Shown: positions 6,653 through 16,584 of the stretch, piece by piece
Numbering within the stretch: position 1 is the stretch's first letter
How the letters are laid out: each line of letters opens with the position of its first letter
Source: Actinoplanes siamensis
Lineage (GTDB): Bacteria > Actinomycetota > Actinomycetes > Mycobacteriales > Micromonosporaceae
Assembly (NCBI RefSeq): GCF_016862395.1
Contig: NZ_BOMW01000012.1
Span: forward strand, 62,001-126,000
Direction of reading: 5' to 3'
Length of the DNA: 64,000 nt
Notes under the pieces: model-generated
The model's database searches: none
The model's input: the letters and a program-made list of their open reading frames with translations, nothing else
What the model was told of the DNA's origin: nothing
Position numbers and translations under genes: made by a program

Positions 6653-9136
6653 TCAGGCGCCGGAGGTCACCCGGTACGCGTCGAACACGCCGTCGACCTT
6701 GCGCACCGCCGCGACCAGGTGACCGAGGTGCTTCGGATCGGCCATCTCGAAGGTGAACCGGCTCACCGCCACCCGGTCCCGCGTCGTGGTGACCGTCGCG
6801 GACAGGATGTTCACCCGCTCCTCGGAGAGCACCCGGGTCACGTCGGCCAGCAGCTTGTGCCGGTCGAGCGCCTCCACCTGGATGGCGACCAGGAACGTCG
6901 ACGCGGACGTCGGCTTCCAGCTCACCTCGACCACCCGCTCCTCCTGCTCGCGCAGGTCCTGAGCGTTGGCGCAGTCCTCCCGGTGCACGCTGACCCCGCC
7001 GGAGCGGGTGACGAACCCGAACACCGCGTCCCCGGGGACCGGGGTGCAGCAGCGGGCCAGCTTCACCCAGACGTCGGAGACGCCCTTCACCACCACGCCC
7101 GGGTCCTGTGCGGTGCTGCGGTTGCGCGGCGGGCGGGTCGCGACGGCGGTCTCGGCGATGTCCTCGACCGCCCCCTCTTCGCCGCCGAAGCCGGCGACCA
7201 GCTTGGCGACCACCGACTGGGCGGAGACCGTGTTCTCCCCGACTGCGGCGTAGAGCGACGACACGTCGGGCAGGTGCAGGTCACGCGCGATGGTCGTGAG
7301 GTTGTCGCTGGTCAGCATCCGCTGCAGGGGCAGGCCCTGCTTGCGCATCGCCTTGACGATCGCGTCCTTGCCGACCTCGATCGCTTCCTCGCGGCGCTCC
7401 TTGTTGAAGAACTGCCGGATCTTCGTCCGTGCCCGGGGGCTCTTCACGAAGCCGAGCCAGTCCTGGGTTGGGCCGGCCGTGCTGGACTTGGACGTGAAGA
7501 TCTCGATCACGTCGCCGTTGGAGAGCGTCGACTCCAGCGGCACCAGCTTGCCGTTCACCCGGGCGCCGATGCACTTGTGCCCGACCTCGGTGTGCACCGC
7601 ATACGCGAAGTCGACAGGCGTGGAGCCGGTCGGCAGCGGGATCACGTCACCCTTGGGGGTGAAGACGTAGACCTCCTGGCTGGAGAGGTCGAACCGCAGC
7701 GCGTCCAGGAACTCGGACGGGTCGCTCGCCTCGCGCTGCCAGTCGAGCAGCTGCCGCAGCCAGGTCATCTCGTCGATGTGCGCCGGCGGGCCGACGATCG
7801 TCGCGCCCTTCTGCTCCTTGTACTTCCAGTGCGCGGCGATGCCGAACTCGGCGGTGCGGTGCATCGCGAACGTCCGGATCTGCATCTCCACCGGCTTGCC
7901 GGTGGGGCCGATCACCGTGGTGTGCAGCGACTGGTACATGTTGAACTTCGGCATCGCGATGTAGTCCTTGAACCGGCCCGGCACGGGCTGCCAGTTCGCG
8001 TGGATCACGCCCAGCGCGGCGTAGCAGTCGCGGACGGTGTCGACCAGGATGCGGACGCCGACCAGGTCGTAGATGTCGTTGAAGTCCCGGCCCCGGACGA
8101 TCATCTTCTGATAGATCGAGTACAGGTGCTTCGGGCGGCCGGTCGTCTCGGCCTTGATCTTCGCCGACTTGAGGTCGAGGCTGACCCGGTTGGTCACCTG
8201 GCGCAGCAGCGCCTCGCGCTGCGGCTGGTGCTCCCCGATCAGGCGGTTGATCTCCTCGAACCGCTTGGGGAACAGGGTGCCGAAGGCCAGGTCCTCCAGC
8301 TCCCACTTGATCGTGTTCATACCCAGCCGGTGGGCCAGCGGGGCCAGGATCTCCAGCGTCTCCTTCGCCTTCTGCTCCTGCTTGGCGCGGGGCAGGAAGG
8401 TCAGGGTGCGCATGTTGTGCAGCCGGTCGGCCAGCTTGATCACCAGGACGCGCGGGTCCTTGGCCATCGCGACGACCATCTTGCGGATCGTCTCGGCCTT
8501 CGCCGCGTCGCCCAGTTTCACCCGGTCGAGCTTGGTGACGCCGTCGACGAGCAGCGCCACCTCGGCGCCGAAGTCGTTGCGCATCTGTTCGAGGCCGTAG
8601 TCGGTGTCCTCGATCGTGTCGTGCAGCAGCGCGGCCACCAGCGTGGTGGTGTCCATGCCGAGATTGGCCAGGATGGTGGCCACCGCGAGCGGATGCGTGA
8701 TGTACGGGTCGCCGGACTTGCGATACTGCCCGGAGTGCCAGCGGGCAGCCACGTCGAACGCCTTCTGCAGCTGGCGCACGTCACCTTTCGGGTGACTCGC
8801 CCGGTGCGTGGCGATCAGCGGCTCCAGCACCTCGCTGACCTGTGTGCTCTGCCACGGCGCGTTGAACCGGGCCAGCCGCGCCCGCACCCGCCGCCCGGTG
8901 GGCGCGCTGGCGAAGCCGAAGCCGGTGCTCTCGCCCGCCGGGTCGGTCTCGGACGACGCCGGAACGGCCCCGTTGGTCACGGCTGCGCCGGCGGCTCCGT
9001 TGACAGCGGCGCCGTCGGCAGCGGTCGTCTCGTCAGCGCGGTCCGAGTTGCCGGGCGTGATCTCGCCCGAGCCGGTCCGCGAGTTCTGGGTCGGTTGCAC
9101 CGTGCCCTCCGCCGGAGGGACGACGTCGCTGGACAC
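6653..9136 (-). CDS. relA: Bifunctional (p)ppGpp synthetase/hydrolase, Rel/SpoT homologue
   Basis: Domain order is complete. An HD hydrolase comes first, with [12 protein letters not shown] and [11 protein letters not shown]. The synthetase follows and contains [10 protein letters not shown], the RXKD form found in bifunctional enzymes. Next are a TGS domain ([13 protein letters not shown]), a cysteine-containing region ([14 protein letters not shown]) and a C-terminal ACT domain. It makes and degrades the stringent-response alarmone. I prefer the GTG at 9136 because a GAGGAGG ribosome binding site precedes it. An ATG at 9160 would add 8 residues but abuts a hairpin. It is downstream of apt on the same strand, as in mycobacteria. 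Confidence 0.96.
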   Translation of the reverse strand: MSSDVVPPAEGTVQPTQNSRTGSGEITPGNSDRADETTAADGAAVNGAAGAAVTNGAVPASSETDPAGESTGFGFASAPTGRRVRARLARFNAPWQSTQVSEVLEPLIATHRASHPKGDVRQLQKAFDVAARWHSGQYRKSGDPYITHPLAVATILANLGMDTTTLVAALLHDTIEDTDYGLEQMRNDFGAEVALLVDGVTKLDRVKLGDAAKAETIRKMVVAMAKDPRVLVIKLADRLHNMRTLTFLPRAKQEQKAKETLEILAPLAHRLGMNTIKWELEDLAFGTLFPKRFEEINRLIGEHQPQREALLRQVTNRVSLDLKSAKIKAETTGRPKHLYSIYQKMIVRGRDFNDIYDLVGVRILVDTVRDCYAALGVIHANWQPVPGRFKDYIAMPKFNMYQSLHTTVIGPTGKPVEMQIRTFAMHRTAEFGIAAHWKYKEQKGATIVGPPAHIDEMTWLRQLLDWQREASDPSEFLDALRFDLSSQEVYVFTPKGDVIPLPTGSTPVDFAYAVHTEVGHKCIGARVNGKLVPLESTLSNGDVIEIFTSKSSTAGPTQDWLGFVKSPRARTKIRQFFNKERREEAIEVGKDAIVKAMRKQGLPLQRMLTSDNLTTIARDLHLPDVSSLYAAVGENTVSAQSVVAKLVAGFGGEEGAVEDIAETAVATRPPRNRSTAQDPGVVVKGVSDVWVKLARCCTPVPGDAVFGFVTRSGGVSVHREDCANAQDLREQEERVVEVSWKPTSASTFLVAIQVEALDRHKLLADVTRVLSEERVNILSATVTTTRDRVAVSRFTFEMADPKHLGHLVAAVRKVDGVFDAYRVTSGA

Positions 9137-9160
9137 CGGCCTCCTCATCACCTTCGCCAT

Positions 9161-9191
9161 GACCCCCGGCGGCTGACCGGCCGCCGGGGTC
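9161..9191 (-). promoter_or_regulatory. GC-rich hairpin in the rel 5' region
   Basis: Arms 9161-9173 and 9180-9191 pair over 12 bp with one bulged C around a 6-nt loop. The hairpin touches the ATG at 9160 and lies 25 nt upstream of the preferred GTG start at 9136. It could terminate apt transcripts or affect rel translation. Function is inferred. Confidence 0.5.
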
Positions 9192-9307
9192 GATTTCTCC
9201 AGGGGTGGCCCTCTGGAACGACCATCCTACCCGCACCGACATCACGAATGACCCTGCCGAACATCCCAATCGGCCGGGCCGGCCGGGCGAAGGACATCGA
9301 AGCCGGA

Positions 9308-9871
9308 TCAAACGGTCAGCAGCGTGTGCACCGGGCGCGGCGCCAGCCTCTCCCGCCCGTCCAGGAAGCTCAGCTCCATCAGCACGCTGAAGCCGACAAC
9401 CGTGCCACCGGCCCGTTCCACCAGGTCGATCGCGGCGGCCGCGGTGCCCCCGGTGGCGAGGACGTCGTCGACCACCAGGACGCGCTGTCCGGCGACGAAC
9501 GCGTCCGCGTGCACCTCCAGGGTGGCCTCACCGTATTCCAGCGCGTACGAGGCGGACAGGGCCTTGCGCGGCAGCTTCCCGGCCTTGCGGATGGGAACCA
9601 CCCCGGTGCCGGTGGCGTAGGCGATCGCCGCCGCCACCACGAAGCCGCGCGCCTCCACGCCCGCCACCACGTCGAACGAGCCGGCGCCGTGGTGGGTGAC
9701 GATCGCGTCGATCACCTGCCGGAACACCGCGCCGTCGGCGAACAGCGGCATCAGGTCCTTGAAAACGACGCCGGGCTTGGGGAAGTCCGGCACGTCGATG
9801 CTGGCGCCCGCGACGACAGCTGCCAGTTCGGGGCCGCTGTCACCGGTCGCTCCCGGTTTCTCGCTAGTCAC
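9308..9871 (-). CDS. apt: Adenine phosphoribosyltransferase
   Basis: This 187-residue enzyme converts adenine and PRPP to AMP. The PRPP-binding loop reads VLVVDDVLATGGTAAAAIDL, and the type I phosphoribosyltransferase features DFPKPGVVFKDLMPL and AGVEARGFVVAAAIA are present. It lies between secF and rel as in mycobacteria. The GTG start has no ribosome binding site but follows TAGGCT by 7 nt, so it probably has its own leaderless promoter as well as any read-through from secF. Confidence 0.96.
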   Translation of the reverse strand: MTSEKPGATGDSGPELAAVVAGASIDVPDFPKPGVVFKDLMPLFADGAVFRQVIDAIVTHHGAGSFDVVAGVEARGFVVAAAIAYATGTGVVPIRKAGKLPRKALSASYALEYGEATLEVHADAFVAGQRVLVVDDVLATGGTAAAAIDLVERAGGTVVGFSVLMELSFLDGRERLAPRPVHTLLTV

Positions 9872-9878
9872 GGCGGAC

Positions 9879-9884
9879 AGCCTA
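9879..9884 (-). promoter_or_regulatory. apt: -10 hexamer TAGGCT, leaderless start of apt
   Basis: On the minus strand TAGGCT is followed by 7 nt and the GTG at 9871. The absence of a ribosome binding site supports leaderless initiation. It sits just after the secF-apt hairpin. Confidence 0.5.
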
Positions 9885-9918
9885 AAGGCCCGCCACCGCG
9901 CGTGCGGTGACGGGCCTT
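9885..9918 (-). terminator. Hairpin between secF and apt
   Basis: Fifteen-nucleotide arms (9885-9899 and 9904-9918) pair with one C-A mismatch around a GCGT loop. It begins 20 nt after the secF stop. There is no T tract, so it is a probable but not certain terminator. Confidence 0.55.
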
Positions 9919-9938
9919 CGATCGCTTTCCCCGGGGTG

Positions 9939-11087
9939 TTACCGTCGTCCGCCCGGGCGGTTGCCGTTGCGGCGGGCGGCCGGGCGGGCGCCCGGGCGCG
10001 GGGTGGTGCCGCCGGCCATCGCCGGCACGTCCGAGTCGGTGGCGTTCGCCGGGCGGGTGCGGTCGCCCTTGGCCACGTCGTCCGACCGGTTTGCGCGCCG
10101 GGCCAGCACCCGGGCGTTGTGCGCCTTGATCTTCGGCTCCTGGTCCTTCAGCGCGCTCAGCACCGGCGCGGCGAACAGGATCGAGGAGAGCACGCCGAAG
10201 CCCATGCCGACGAAGAGCACCAGGCCCAGGTCCTTCAGGGTGCCGGCGCCGAGCAGCCCGGCGCCGATGAAGAGCAGGCCGCCGACCGGCAGCAGCGCCA
10301 CCAGACCGGTGTTGAGCGAGCGCATCAGGGTCTGGTTGACCGCCAGGTTGGTCGCCTCGGCGTAGGTCCGGGTGCTGCCCGCGGTGATGCCGCGGGTGTT
10401 CTCCTGCACCTTGTCGAAGACCACTACCACGTCGTACAGCGAGTAACCGAGGATCGTCAGGAAGCCGATCACCGTGGACGGCGTGACCTCGAAGCCGACG
10501 AGCGAGTAGACACCGGCGGTGAGCACCAGGTCGAGCAGCAGCGAGGCCAGCGCGGCCACCGCCATCCGCCACTCGAACCGGATGACCAGGTACGCCACCA
10601 CCAGGACCAGGAAGATGATCAGACCGATCAGCGCCTGCCTGGTGACCTGACCGCCCCAGGCGGCGGAGACCTGGTTGTCACTGATCTTGGTGGCGTCCAC
10701 CCCGAGGTCCTGGACCAGCACCGTCTTGGCCTGCTCGGCCTCGGTGGCGGACAGCGCCGAGGCGCGCACGGTGTAGGTGGCGTCCTTGCCCTCGCCGACC
10801 TGCTGGACGGCGCCGATGGTGGCCTCGGCGTCGGACTGCCGGACGGCCTTCTCGACCGCCGAGGCGATCTCGTCCTGCGTCAGCGTCTTGCCGTTGGCCT
10901 GGGCCGGGACACTGAACGAGGTGCCACCGGCGAACTCGATGCCGAGCTCGAACCCGCGGATCACGAAGCTGCCGATCGCGATCAGCACCAGCGCCGCCGC
11001 GACGGTGAACCACATCTTCCGGCGGCCCACGATGTTGATGTTCGCTTCGCCCGCGTAGAGGCGGGTCGCGAGACCGGGACGGGCCAT
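9939..11087 (-). CDS. secF: Protein translocase subunit SecF
   Basis: This 382-residue integral membrane protein is a partner of SecD in the proton-motive-force-driven step of Sec export. It has an N-terminal membrane helix after INIVGRRKMWF, the motif GIEFAGGTSF at the start of the periplasmic domain, and the C-terminal helix bundle with GYSLYDVVVVFDKVQE. The final 60 residues are basic and disordered. The start is 1 nt after the secD stop, with GGAGG as ribosome binding site, so the two are translationally coupled. Confidence 0.97.
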   Translation of the reverse strand: MARPGLATRLYAGEANINIVGRRKMWFTVAAALVLIAIGSFVIRGFELGIEFAGGTSFSVPAQANGKTLTQDEIASAVEKAVRQSDAEATIGAVQQVGEGKDATYTVRASALSATEAEQAKTVLVQDLGVDATKISDNQVSAAWGGQVTRQALIGLIIFLVLVVAYLVIRFEWRMAVAALASLLLDLVLTAGVYSLVGFEVTPSTVIGFLTILGYSLYDVVVVFDKVQENTRGITAGSTRTYAEATNLAVNQTLMRSLNTGLVALLPVGGLLFIGAGLLGAGTLKDLGLVLFVGMGFGVLSSILFAAPVLSALKDQEPKIKAHNARVLARRANRSDDVAKGDRTRPANATDSDVPAMAGGTTPRPGARPAARRNGNRPGGRR

Positions 11088-11088
11088 G

Positions 11089-13023
11089 TCAGGCCTCCTT
11101 CACACGCGAGGAGACGGACTCCTCGGTCGAGTTGCGGCGCAGGACACGGCCGAGACCGCTGACCCGCGGCGACAGGAACGCCTTGGTGTTGGCGAACATT
11201 GTCATGATCGGGTGCCGGAAGAGGAACACCACGACCAGGTCGAGAACGGTGGACAGACCCATCGCGAACGCGAAGCCCTGCACCGCGCCGATCGACACGA
11301 TGTAGAGCACGACCGCACACATGATGGTGATCGTGTTCGCCGAGATGATCGTGCGCCGGGCCCGGTGCCACGCCCGCGGCACCGCGCTGCGCGGCGTACG
11401 GCCCTCGTGGATCTCGTCCTTGAGCCGCTCGAAGTAGATGACGAACGAGTCCGCCGCGACACCGAGCGACACGATGAAGCCGGCGATGCCCGCCAGGGTC
11501 AGCGTGTAGCCCATCGTGCGGCCGAGGAAGACCAGCGCGCCGAAGGTGAGCAGACCGGAGAGCAGCAGGCTCAGGAAGATGACCGAGCCGAGCAGCCGGT
11601 AGTAGAAGAACGCGTACACCGCCACCAGGGCCATGCCGATCGCGGCGGCCAGCAGGCCGGCCTCGAGCTGCTGCAGGCCGAGGGTCGCGGAGATGGTCTG
11701 CGCCGGGCCGGAGGAGAAGGTCACCGGGATCGCGCCGAACTTCAGCTGGTCGGCCAACTGCTTGGCGCTCGTCGCGGTGAAGCTGCCGGTGATCTGCGAC
11801 GAGCCGGTCAGCACACCCTGGATCTGCGGCGCGGAGAGGATCTCCTTGTCCAGCACGACCGCGACGGCGCAGTGCTCGGCCGAACCGTAGAGCGCCTGAA
11901 CCGCGGCGTAGCACGGGTCGCTGGAGGTCGCGTTGAACGCCACCCGGGTCAGGTCGGCCCACTTCTTCTGGCCCTCGCTCTTGAAGTCGAGCGAGACGAC
12001 CCACTGGCCGTTGGTCTGGTCGAGCTGCGGGCTGGCGCTGGAGATGTCGTCACCGACCACCTTCGCCTTGTCCAGCATGACCTTGGCCTGGCCGCTGTAG
12101 CAGGCGACGACCTGCGCGTCCGCGTCGTCGATCGAGCCGTTCGGCCGCTTGTCGAGCTGGTCGCAGCTGACCGTCGGGATGTTGAACTGCATCTGCGGGG
12201 TGAGCGCGGCGACCTCGGCCGGGGTCAGCGTGGAGAACGGCTTGTACGGCAGGCCGGCCTTCGGGTCGCTGCTCAGGTCGACCGGCGCGGTCAGCTTCTC
12301 GGCCTGGTCCCAGAGCTTCGCGCCGACCTTCTGCTTGATCGCCGCGCGCTGCGCCCGCAGGTCCGCCGCCACCGGGGCGTCCGACGCGGACGCGCCGGGC
12401 GCCGCTGCCGGAGCCGGCGCGCTGGCGGCCGCCGACGGGGTGGCGCTGGGCACCGCCTCGCCACCACCCTGGCCGCCGGTGCCCGTCGACGGGCTGGACA
12501 CCACCGACGGGGCGCTGGCGCCGGTCCGCGGAGCCGCCGAGCCGGACGGCGCGGCCGACGGCGCGCCGCTGGCCGGGGCGCCCGGCGACGGCGAGGCCGG
12601 GTTCAGCGCGCTCGCGGAGACGTCCCCGGTCGTGCCAATGAGCAGCCGGAACCGCATGTTCGCGGCCTGCGCGAGGTCCTTGAGCTGGTCGTCCGCCTTG
12701 CCGGCCAGGGAGACCACGATGGTGTTGCTGCCCTGGACGACCACCTCGGCCTCGGAGACGCCGAGCGCGTTGACCCGGTTCTCGATGATCTGGCGGGCCT
12801 GGTCCATCGCCTCCTTGGTCGGCGCGCCGCCGGCCTGGGTCGCGATGTACGTCGCCTGCGTGCCGCCGACCAGGTCGAGGCCGAGCTTCGGGTGCAGGCG
12901 GTCGGTGAAGCTGCCCTTCGCGTCGCCGGCGAAGAACACGAGCAGATACAGGACGACGAAGATCAAGCCGAGCACGCCGAGTTGGCGTCCAGGATGCATC
13001 TGTCCCTGTGGTGGTCGTGCCAC
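11089..13023 (-). CDS. secD: Protein translocase subunit SecD
   Basis: This 644-residue protein carries the SecD signatures LGLDLVGGTQ, the second P1-domain segment RFLLIGTTGDV, and the C-terminal membrane domain with SLGVAADSFVIYFERLKDE. Between the periplasmic subdomains is an actinobacterial insertion rich in Ala, Pro, Ser and Gly (about residues 145-215). It is expected in the plasma membrane with SecF and YajC. It starts at GTG with GGGAGA 8 nt upstream. It follows yajC by about 140 bp on the same strand. Confidence 0.97.
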   Translation of the reverse strand: MARPPQGQMHPGRQLGVLGLIFVVLYLLVFFAGDAKGSFTDRLHPKLGLDLVGGTQATYIATQAGGAPTKEAMDQARQIIENRVNALGVSEAEVVVQGSNTIVVSLAGKADDQLKDLAQAANMRFRLLIGTTGDVSASALNPASPSPGAPASGAPSAAPSGSAAPRTGASAPSVVSSPSTGTGGQGGGEAVPSATPSAAASAPAPAAAPGASASDAPVAADLRAQRAAIKQKVGAKLWDQAEKLTAPVDLSSDPKAGLPYKPFSTLTPAEVAALTPQMQFNIPTVSCDQLDKRPNGSIDDADAQVVACYSGQAKVMLDKAKVVGDDISSASPQLDQTNGQWVVSLDFKSEGQKKWADLTRVAFNATSSDPCYAAVQALYGSAEHCAVAVVLDKEILSAPQIQGVLTGSSQITGSFTATSAKQLADQLKFGAIPVTFSSGPAQTISATLGLQQLEAGLLAAAIGMALVAVYAFFYYRLLGSVIFLSLLLSGLLTFGALVFLGRTMGYTLTLAGIAGFIVSLGVAADSFVIYFERLKDEIHEGRTPRSAVPRAWHRARRTIISANTITIMCAVVLYIVSIGAVQGFAFAMGLSTVLDLVVVFLFRHPIMTMFANTKAFLSPRVSGLGRVLRRNSTEESVSSRVKEA

Positions 13024-13163
13024 GGCGTTAGGTCTCCCTGTGTTCCGGCCGCGCGGCCGCGCGGCACTGTCGATCGGTGGCCGGCCGTCGACTGTCGACC
13101 GGCGGCCGGGACGGACCGGACCCGCCGGCAGGGACGCCGCGGGCCGGTCCGAGATGGATCTTG

Positions 13164-13574
13164 TCAGTCCTGCTTACGGACGTCGACGACCGGGTTCGGC
13201 GGCTCCTCGGCGGTGGTCTCGGTGGCCACGGCGGGCTCCTCGGCGGTCTCCGCGGCCGGCTCGTCGGCGCGGGTCAGCACCCGGGAGATGGCCGGCCGGG
13301 CGAACCGGACCTGGACGGCCGGTGCGATCTCCAGCGTGACCACGTCGTCCTCGACGGCCACCACGGTGCCGTGCAGGCCGCCGATGGTGACGATCTCGTC
13401 GCCGGGGCCCAGCTTGTTCTGCAGCTCCATCGCCTCCCGGCGCCGCTTCTGCTGCGGCCGCATCACCAGGAAATACATCACGCCGATGATGAGGATGAAG
13501 GGCAGGAACAACCCCAGTGGGTTACCGCTGGCGGACTCGGCCAGGTACACGAGAAACAGCCTTCCGTAGGCCAC
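13164..13574 (-). CDS. yajC: Preprotein translocase subunit YajC
   Basis: This 136-residue single-pass membrane protein accompanies SecDF. The membrane helix FLPFILIIGVMYFLVMRPQQK is followed by the YajC domain with LGPGDEIVTIGGLHGTV and VTLEIAPAVQVRFAR. The acidic C-terminal tail is typical of actinobacteria. The N-terminus may be 8-9 residues shorter than given. Gene order yajC-secD-secF on one strand is the conserved operon. Confidence 0.95.
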   Translation of the reverse strand: MAYGRLFLVYLAESASGNPLGLFLPFILIIGVMYFLVMRPQQKRRREAMELQNKLGPGDEIVTIGGLHGTVVAVEDDVVTLEIAPAVQVRFARPAISRVLTRADEPAAETAEEPAVATETTAEEPPNPVVDVRKQD

Positions 13575-13697
13575 CGGGACCTCTGCCGAGGTGTGCCGGG
13601 GGCGTCAAAACATCCGGGTTGAAGCGGGGGCGAGTCTAATCGGTCAACCTGGAGACTACGAATGCGGCACACGTCACGTTCACATCACGAGGGATAT

Positions 13698-14738
13698 TTA
13701 TGTATCTCGTGCGAACAGGTCCCCCTGAAACACCCCGGACCTGCCGTCTTGGGGCGGAGTCCGGCCGAGATGCGCCCAACCGGCCTCGGTGGCGACCCGG
13801 CCCCGCGGGGTCCGCGCCAGCAATCCGGCGCGCACCAGGAACGGCTCGCACACCTCCTCCACCGTGTCGGCCTGCTCGCCCACCGCGACGGCGAGCGTGG
13901 AGAGGCCGACCGGGCCGCCCTTGAACGACTCGATCAGCGCCCGCAGCACCGCGCGGTCCAGCCGGTCCAGTCCGAGCGCGTCGACGTCGTACACCTGGAG
14001 GGCGGCACGCGCGATCTCCACCGTGACCACGCCGTCGCCGCGCACCTCGGCGTAGTCGCGGACCCGGCGCAGCAGCCGGTTGGCGATGCGCGGCGTGCCG
14101 CGGGAGCGCCCGGCGATCTCGGCGGCCCCCTCCGGGGTGATCGGCACCCCGAGGATCCGGGCCGAACGGTGCAGCAGCGCGTCCAGGTCCGCCGGTGAGT
14201 AGAAGTCCAGGTGCGCGACGAAGCCGAACCGGTCCCGCATCGGCCCGGTCAGCAGGCCGGCCCGGGTGGTCGCGCCGACCAGCGTGAACGGCTCCACGTC
14301 CAGCGGGATCGCGGTGGCGCCGGGCCCCTTGCCGACCACCACGTCGACCCGGAAGTCCTCCATCGCGCTGTAGAGCAGCTCCTCGGCGGGCTTGGCGATC
14401 CGGTGGATCTCGTCGATGAACAGCACGTCGCCCGCCCCGAGGCCGGTCAGGATGGCGGCCAGGTCGCCGGAGCGCTCGATCACCGGGCCGCTCGTGGTCC
14501 GGATCCCGGTGCCCAGCTCGGCCGCCACGATGTTGGCAAGCGTCGTCTTGCCCAGCCCGGGCGGCCCGGAGAGCAGGATGTGGTCGGGTGGCGCGCCACG
14601 GCCCATCGACGCCTTCAGCAGCAACTCCAGCTGGTCACGGACCCGATGCTGGGCGATGAAGTCGGACAGCCGCCGCGGGCGGACGCTGGCCTCGGCGTCC
14701 AGCTCCTCGTCATGGACCTCGGGGGACAGATCGCTCAT
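13698..14738 (-). CDS. ruvB: Holliday junction branch-migration ATPase RuvB
   Basis: This 346-residue AAA+ motor has Walker [12 protein letters not shown], Walker [10 protein letters not shown], sensor and arginine-finger region LRDRFG-like ([14 protein letters not shown]), and the C-terminal winged helix with [10 protein letters not shown]. It forms hexameric rings with RuvA at Holliday junctions. It overlaps ruvA by 4 bp, so ruvC-ruvA-ruvB is one translationally coupled operon. A weak hairpin with AT-rich loop (13686-13711) covers its stop codon. Confidence 0.98.
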   Translation of the reverse strand: MSDLSPEVHDEELDAEASVRPRRLSDFIAQHRVRDQLELLLKASMGRGAPPDHILLSGPPGLGKTTLANIVAAELGTGIRTTSGPVIERSGDLAAILTGLGAGDVLFIDEIHRIAKPAEELLYSAMEDFRVDVVVGKGPGATAIPLDVEPFTLVGATTRAGLLTGPMRDRFGFVAHLDFYSPADLDALLHRSARILGVPITPEGAAEIAGRSRGTPRIANRLLRRVRDYAEVRGDGVVTVEIARAALQVYDVDALGLDRLDRAVLRALIESFKGGPVGLSTLAVAVGEQADTVEEVCEPFLVRAGLLARTPRGRVATEAGWAHLGRTPPQDGRSGVFQGDLFARDT

Positions 14739-15337
14739 CGGCTCTTGCCCAGCAGCCGGATCGCCTGGCGCAGCAGCACCGGAACCGGCGGCACGTCACC
14801 GTCGAGGGTCTCGGCGATCGCGGCGACCGCCTGGTCGGCCTGGGTGGCGGTCCAGCCGAGCGCGAGCACGCCCTGGCGCACCTGCTCCTGCCAGGCGCCG
14901 GCCAGCACGCCCGCGCCCGCCCCGTCGCCGAGCCCGACCGGGCCGATCTTGCCTTTCAGCTCCACGATCATCTTCTCGGCGCCGCGCTTGCCGATGCCCG
15001 GGACCTGTGTCAGGGCCGCGATGTCGCCGCCGCCGATCGCCCGGCGTACGGCATCGGGCTGATGGACCGCGAGCACCGCCTGCGCGATCCGCGGGCCCAC
15101 GCCGTTCGCCGTCAGCAGCAGCTCGAAGAGCTGCCGTTCGTCGTCGTCGGCGAACCCGTAGAGGGTGAGCGAGTCCTCCCGGACGATCAGCGTGGTGGCC
15201 AGCCGCGCCTCGGCCCCGGTGCGCAGCGAGGCCAGCGTGTTGGGCGCGCAGAACACCCGCATGCCGACGCCGCCCACCTCGACCACGGCGCTGTCCGGAA
15301 GGATCGCGGTGACCACACCGCGCACGCTGGCGATCAT
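14735..15337 (-). CDS. ruvA: Holliday junction DNA helicase subunit RuvA
   Basis: I place the start at the ATG at 15337, overlapping the ruvC stop in an ATGA, which gives 200 residues, the normal length. The N-terminal OB fold begins [12 protein letters not shown]. The helix-hairpin-helix region contains [16 protein letters not shown] and [22 protein letters not shown]. The third domain ends in RQAIRLLGK and contacts RuvB. It recognises four-way junctions. Confidence 0.97.
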   Translation of the reverse strand: MIASVRGVVTAILPDSAVVEVGGVGMRVFCAPNTLASLRTGAEARLATTLIVREDSLTLYGFADDDERQLFELLLTANGVGPRIAQAVLAVHQPDAVRRAIGGGDIAALTQVPGIGKRGAEKMIVELKGKIGPVGLGDGAGAGVLAGAWQEQVRQGVLALGWTATQADQAVAAIAETLDGDVPPVPVLLRQAIRLLGKSR

Positions 15338-15864
15338 CGGCTGCTCCTGCGGGCGGCGGCGAGCGCCGCGGCTTGGATCCGGGCGCGGGTGCCCCCGCGC
15401 CAGATGTGACAGATGGCGATGGCGATGGCGTCCGCCGCGTCGGCCGGCCTCGGCGGGGCGTCGAGTTTCAGCAGGCGGGTCACCATCGCGGTGACCTGCG
15501 CCTTGTCGGCCGTGCCGGAGCCGGTGACGGCCGCCTTGACCTCGCTCGGGGTGTAGGTTTGCACCGGGAGCCCGGCTCGCGACCCGGCCAGGATCGCGAC
15601 CGCGCTGGCCTGCGCGGTGCCCATCACGGTGCGCGCGTTGTGCTGGGAGAACACCCGCTCGACGGCGACGCTCTCCGGCCGGTGCAGCGCGACCAGCTCG
15701 GCGAGCCTGCGGTCCAGGTGCAGCAGGCGCTGCGAGATGTCCTCGTCCGGCTCGCTGCGGACCACGTGGTACGCGATGAGTTTGCCCGGCCGCCCCGGCA
15801 CCCCCTCGACCACGCCCACGCCACACCGGGTGAGACCCGGGTCGATGCCGAGCACGCGCACCAC
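15334..15864 (-). CDS. ruvC: Holliday junction resolvase RuvC
   Basis: This 176-residue endonuclease has the RNase H-like acidic residues visible: the aspartate in [12 protein letters not shown] at residue 8, the glutamate in VAVERVF, and the aspartates in [14 protein letters not shown]. It cleaves Holliday junctions symmetrically. It is the first gene of ruvCAB. A LexA-like site and a TAGGGT -10 element lie 12-34 bp upstream of its start, suggesting DNA-damage induction. Confidence 0.97.
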   Translation of the reverse strand: MVRVLGIDPGLTRCGVGVVEGVPGRPGKLIAYHVVRSEPDEDISQRLLHLDRRLAELVALHRPESVAVERVFSQHNARTVMGTAQASAVAILAGSRAGLPVQTYTPSEVKAAVTGSGTADKAQVTAMVTRLLKLDAPPRPADAADAIAIAICHIWRGGTRARIQAAALAAARRSSR

Positions 15865-15875
15865 GGCCTCCCCTC

Positions 15876-15891
15876 ACGTACGTGTGTTCGA
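15876..15891 (-). promoter_or_regulatory. Probable LexA (SOS) box upstream of ruvC
   Basis: On the minus strand the site reads TCGAACACACGTACGT, matching 10 of 12 fixed positions of the actinobacterial SOS consensus TCGAAC-N4-GTTCGA. A TAGGGT hexamer at 15893-15898 directly precedes it, so LexA bound here would overlap the promoter. Repressor binding is inferred from sequence only. Confidence 0.6.
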
Positions 15892-15958
15892 CACCCTAAT
15901 ACCCGCACCGCTTGCGCTCGCCGCCGACACGCTCCGACGATGGGGTGGGAGGTTCGCC

Positions 15959-16498
15959 ATGCACCTCATACCACCGATGGACGAGGATCCACCACCGCAG
16001 TTCGTCGATGCCGTCGCGGCCCACGAGGGTGAGCTGCGGCACGAGGCCGTGCGCCTGACCGGCGGCGATCCGATCGGCCAGGAGATCTACCAGGAGGCGT
16101 TGATCGACCTGGCCGCCCACTGGCGCCGCCTGCGCTTCTGGGGCAGTCTCACGAATTCCGACGCCACCGGCCGCTACCTGCGCGGGCGCTTGGCGAAGCG
16201 GACCGCGGCGTGGCGCGACGACCAGATCTACGAGGTCGAGGTCCGGGCGCTGCGCACACCGGAGAGGCAGTTGGTCCGGGTGGGCTGCCCGGCCGCGAGC
16301 ATCGCCTTCCACAAGGCCGCATTGATCGAGGGTACGACCCGGGCGGGCCTACTGACCCTGGCCGACGCGGCAGTGGCCTGGTGCCACGCCTCGCGCCGGT
16401 CCGAGCAGCACCGGGTGGCCCGCCTGATCATCGGCAGCATCCTCTTGATCAGCGCCATGATCCAGTCCATGACCTGGCTGGCCGCCTCCGGCGCCTGA
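15959..16498 (+). CDS. Hypothetical protein with a sigma region 2-like N-terminus
   Basis: This is a 179-residue protein starting at an ATG with GGGAGG about 6 nt upstream. Residues 18-50 (AHEGELRHEAVRLTGGDP then QEIYQEALIDLAAHW) resemble the first helices of ECF sigma factor region 2. There is no region 4 helix-turn-helix; instead the C-terminus has a hydrophobic segment LIIGSILLISAMIQSMTWL. It may be a divergent sigma-like membrane-linked protein or unrelated. It is monocistronic, between ruvC (divergent) and a Uma2 gene (convergent). I cannot assign a function. Confidence 0.6.
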   Translation: MHLIPPMDEDPPPQFVDAVAAHEGELRHEAVRLTGGDPIGQEIYQEALIDLAAHWRRLRFWGSLTNSDATGRYLRGRLAKRTAAWRDDQIYEVEVRALRTPERQLVRVGCPAASIAFHKAALIEGTTRAGLLTLADAAVAWCHASRRSEQHRVARLIIGSILLISAMIQSMTWLAASGA

Positions 16499-16584
16499 CC
16501 CGGAGATCCACCGCGGGAGAACCCTGTGAGCGCCCGGCCCGCACACATCCCGGGATGCGCCTGGGATGGGCAGGGGCCGCTTCT

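Noticed and set aside
6377-9910. A 1177-codon open frame on the plus strand opposite rel and apt
   Set aside because: It is antisense to two unmistakable genes, is rich in Arg, His and Gly, and has no recognisable domain. Long antisense frames are normal in DNA of this GC content.
13686-13711. AT-rich dyad at the ruvB stop as a yajC operator
   Set aside because: The arms are short with a bulge; it more likely is a weak end-of-gene hairpin, and it lies over 100 bp from yajC.
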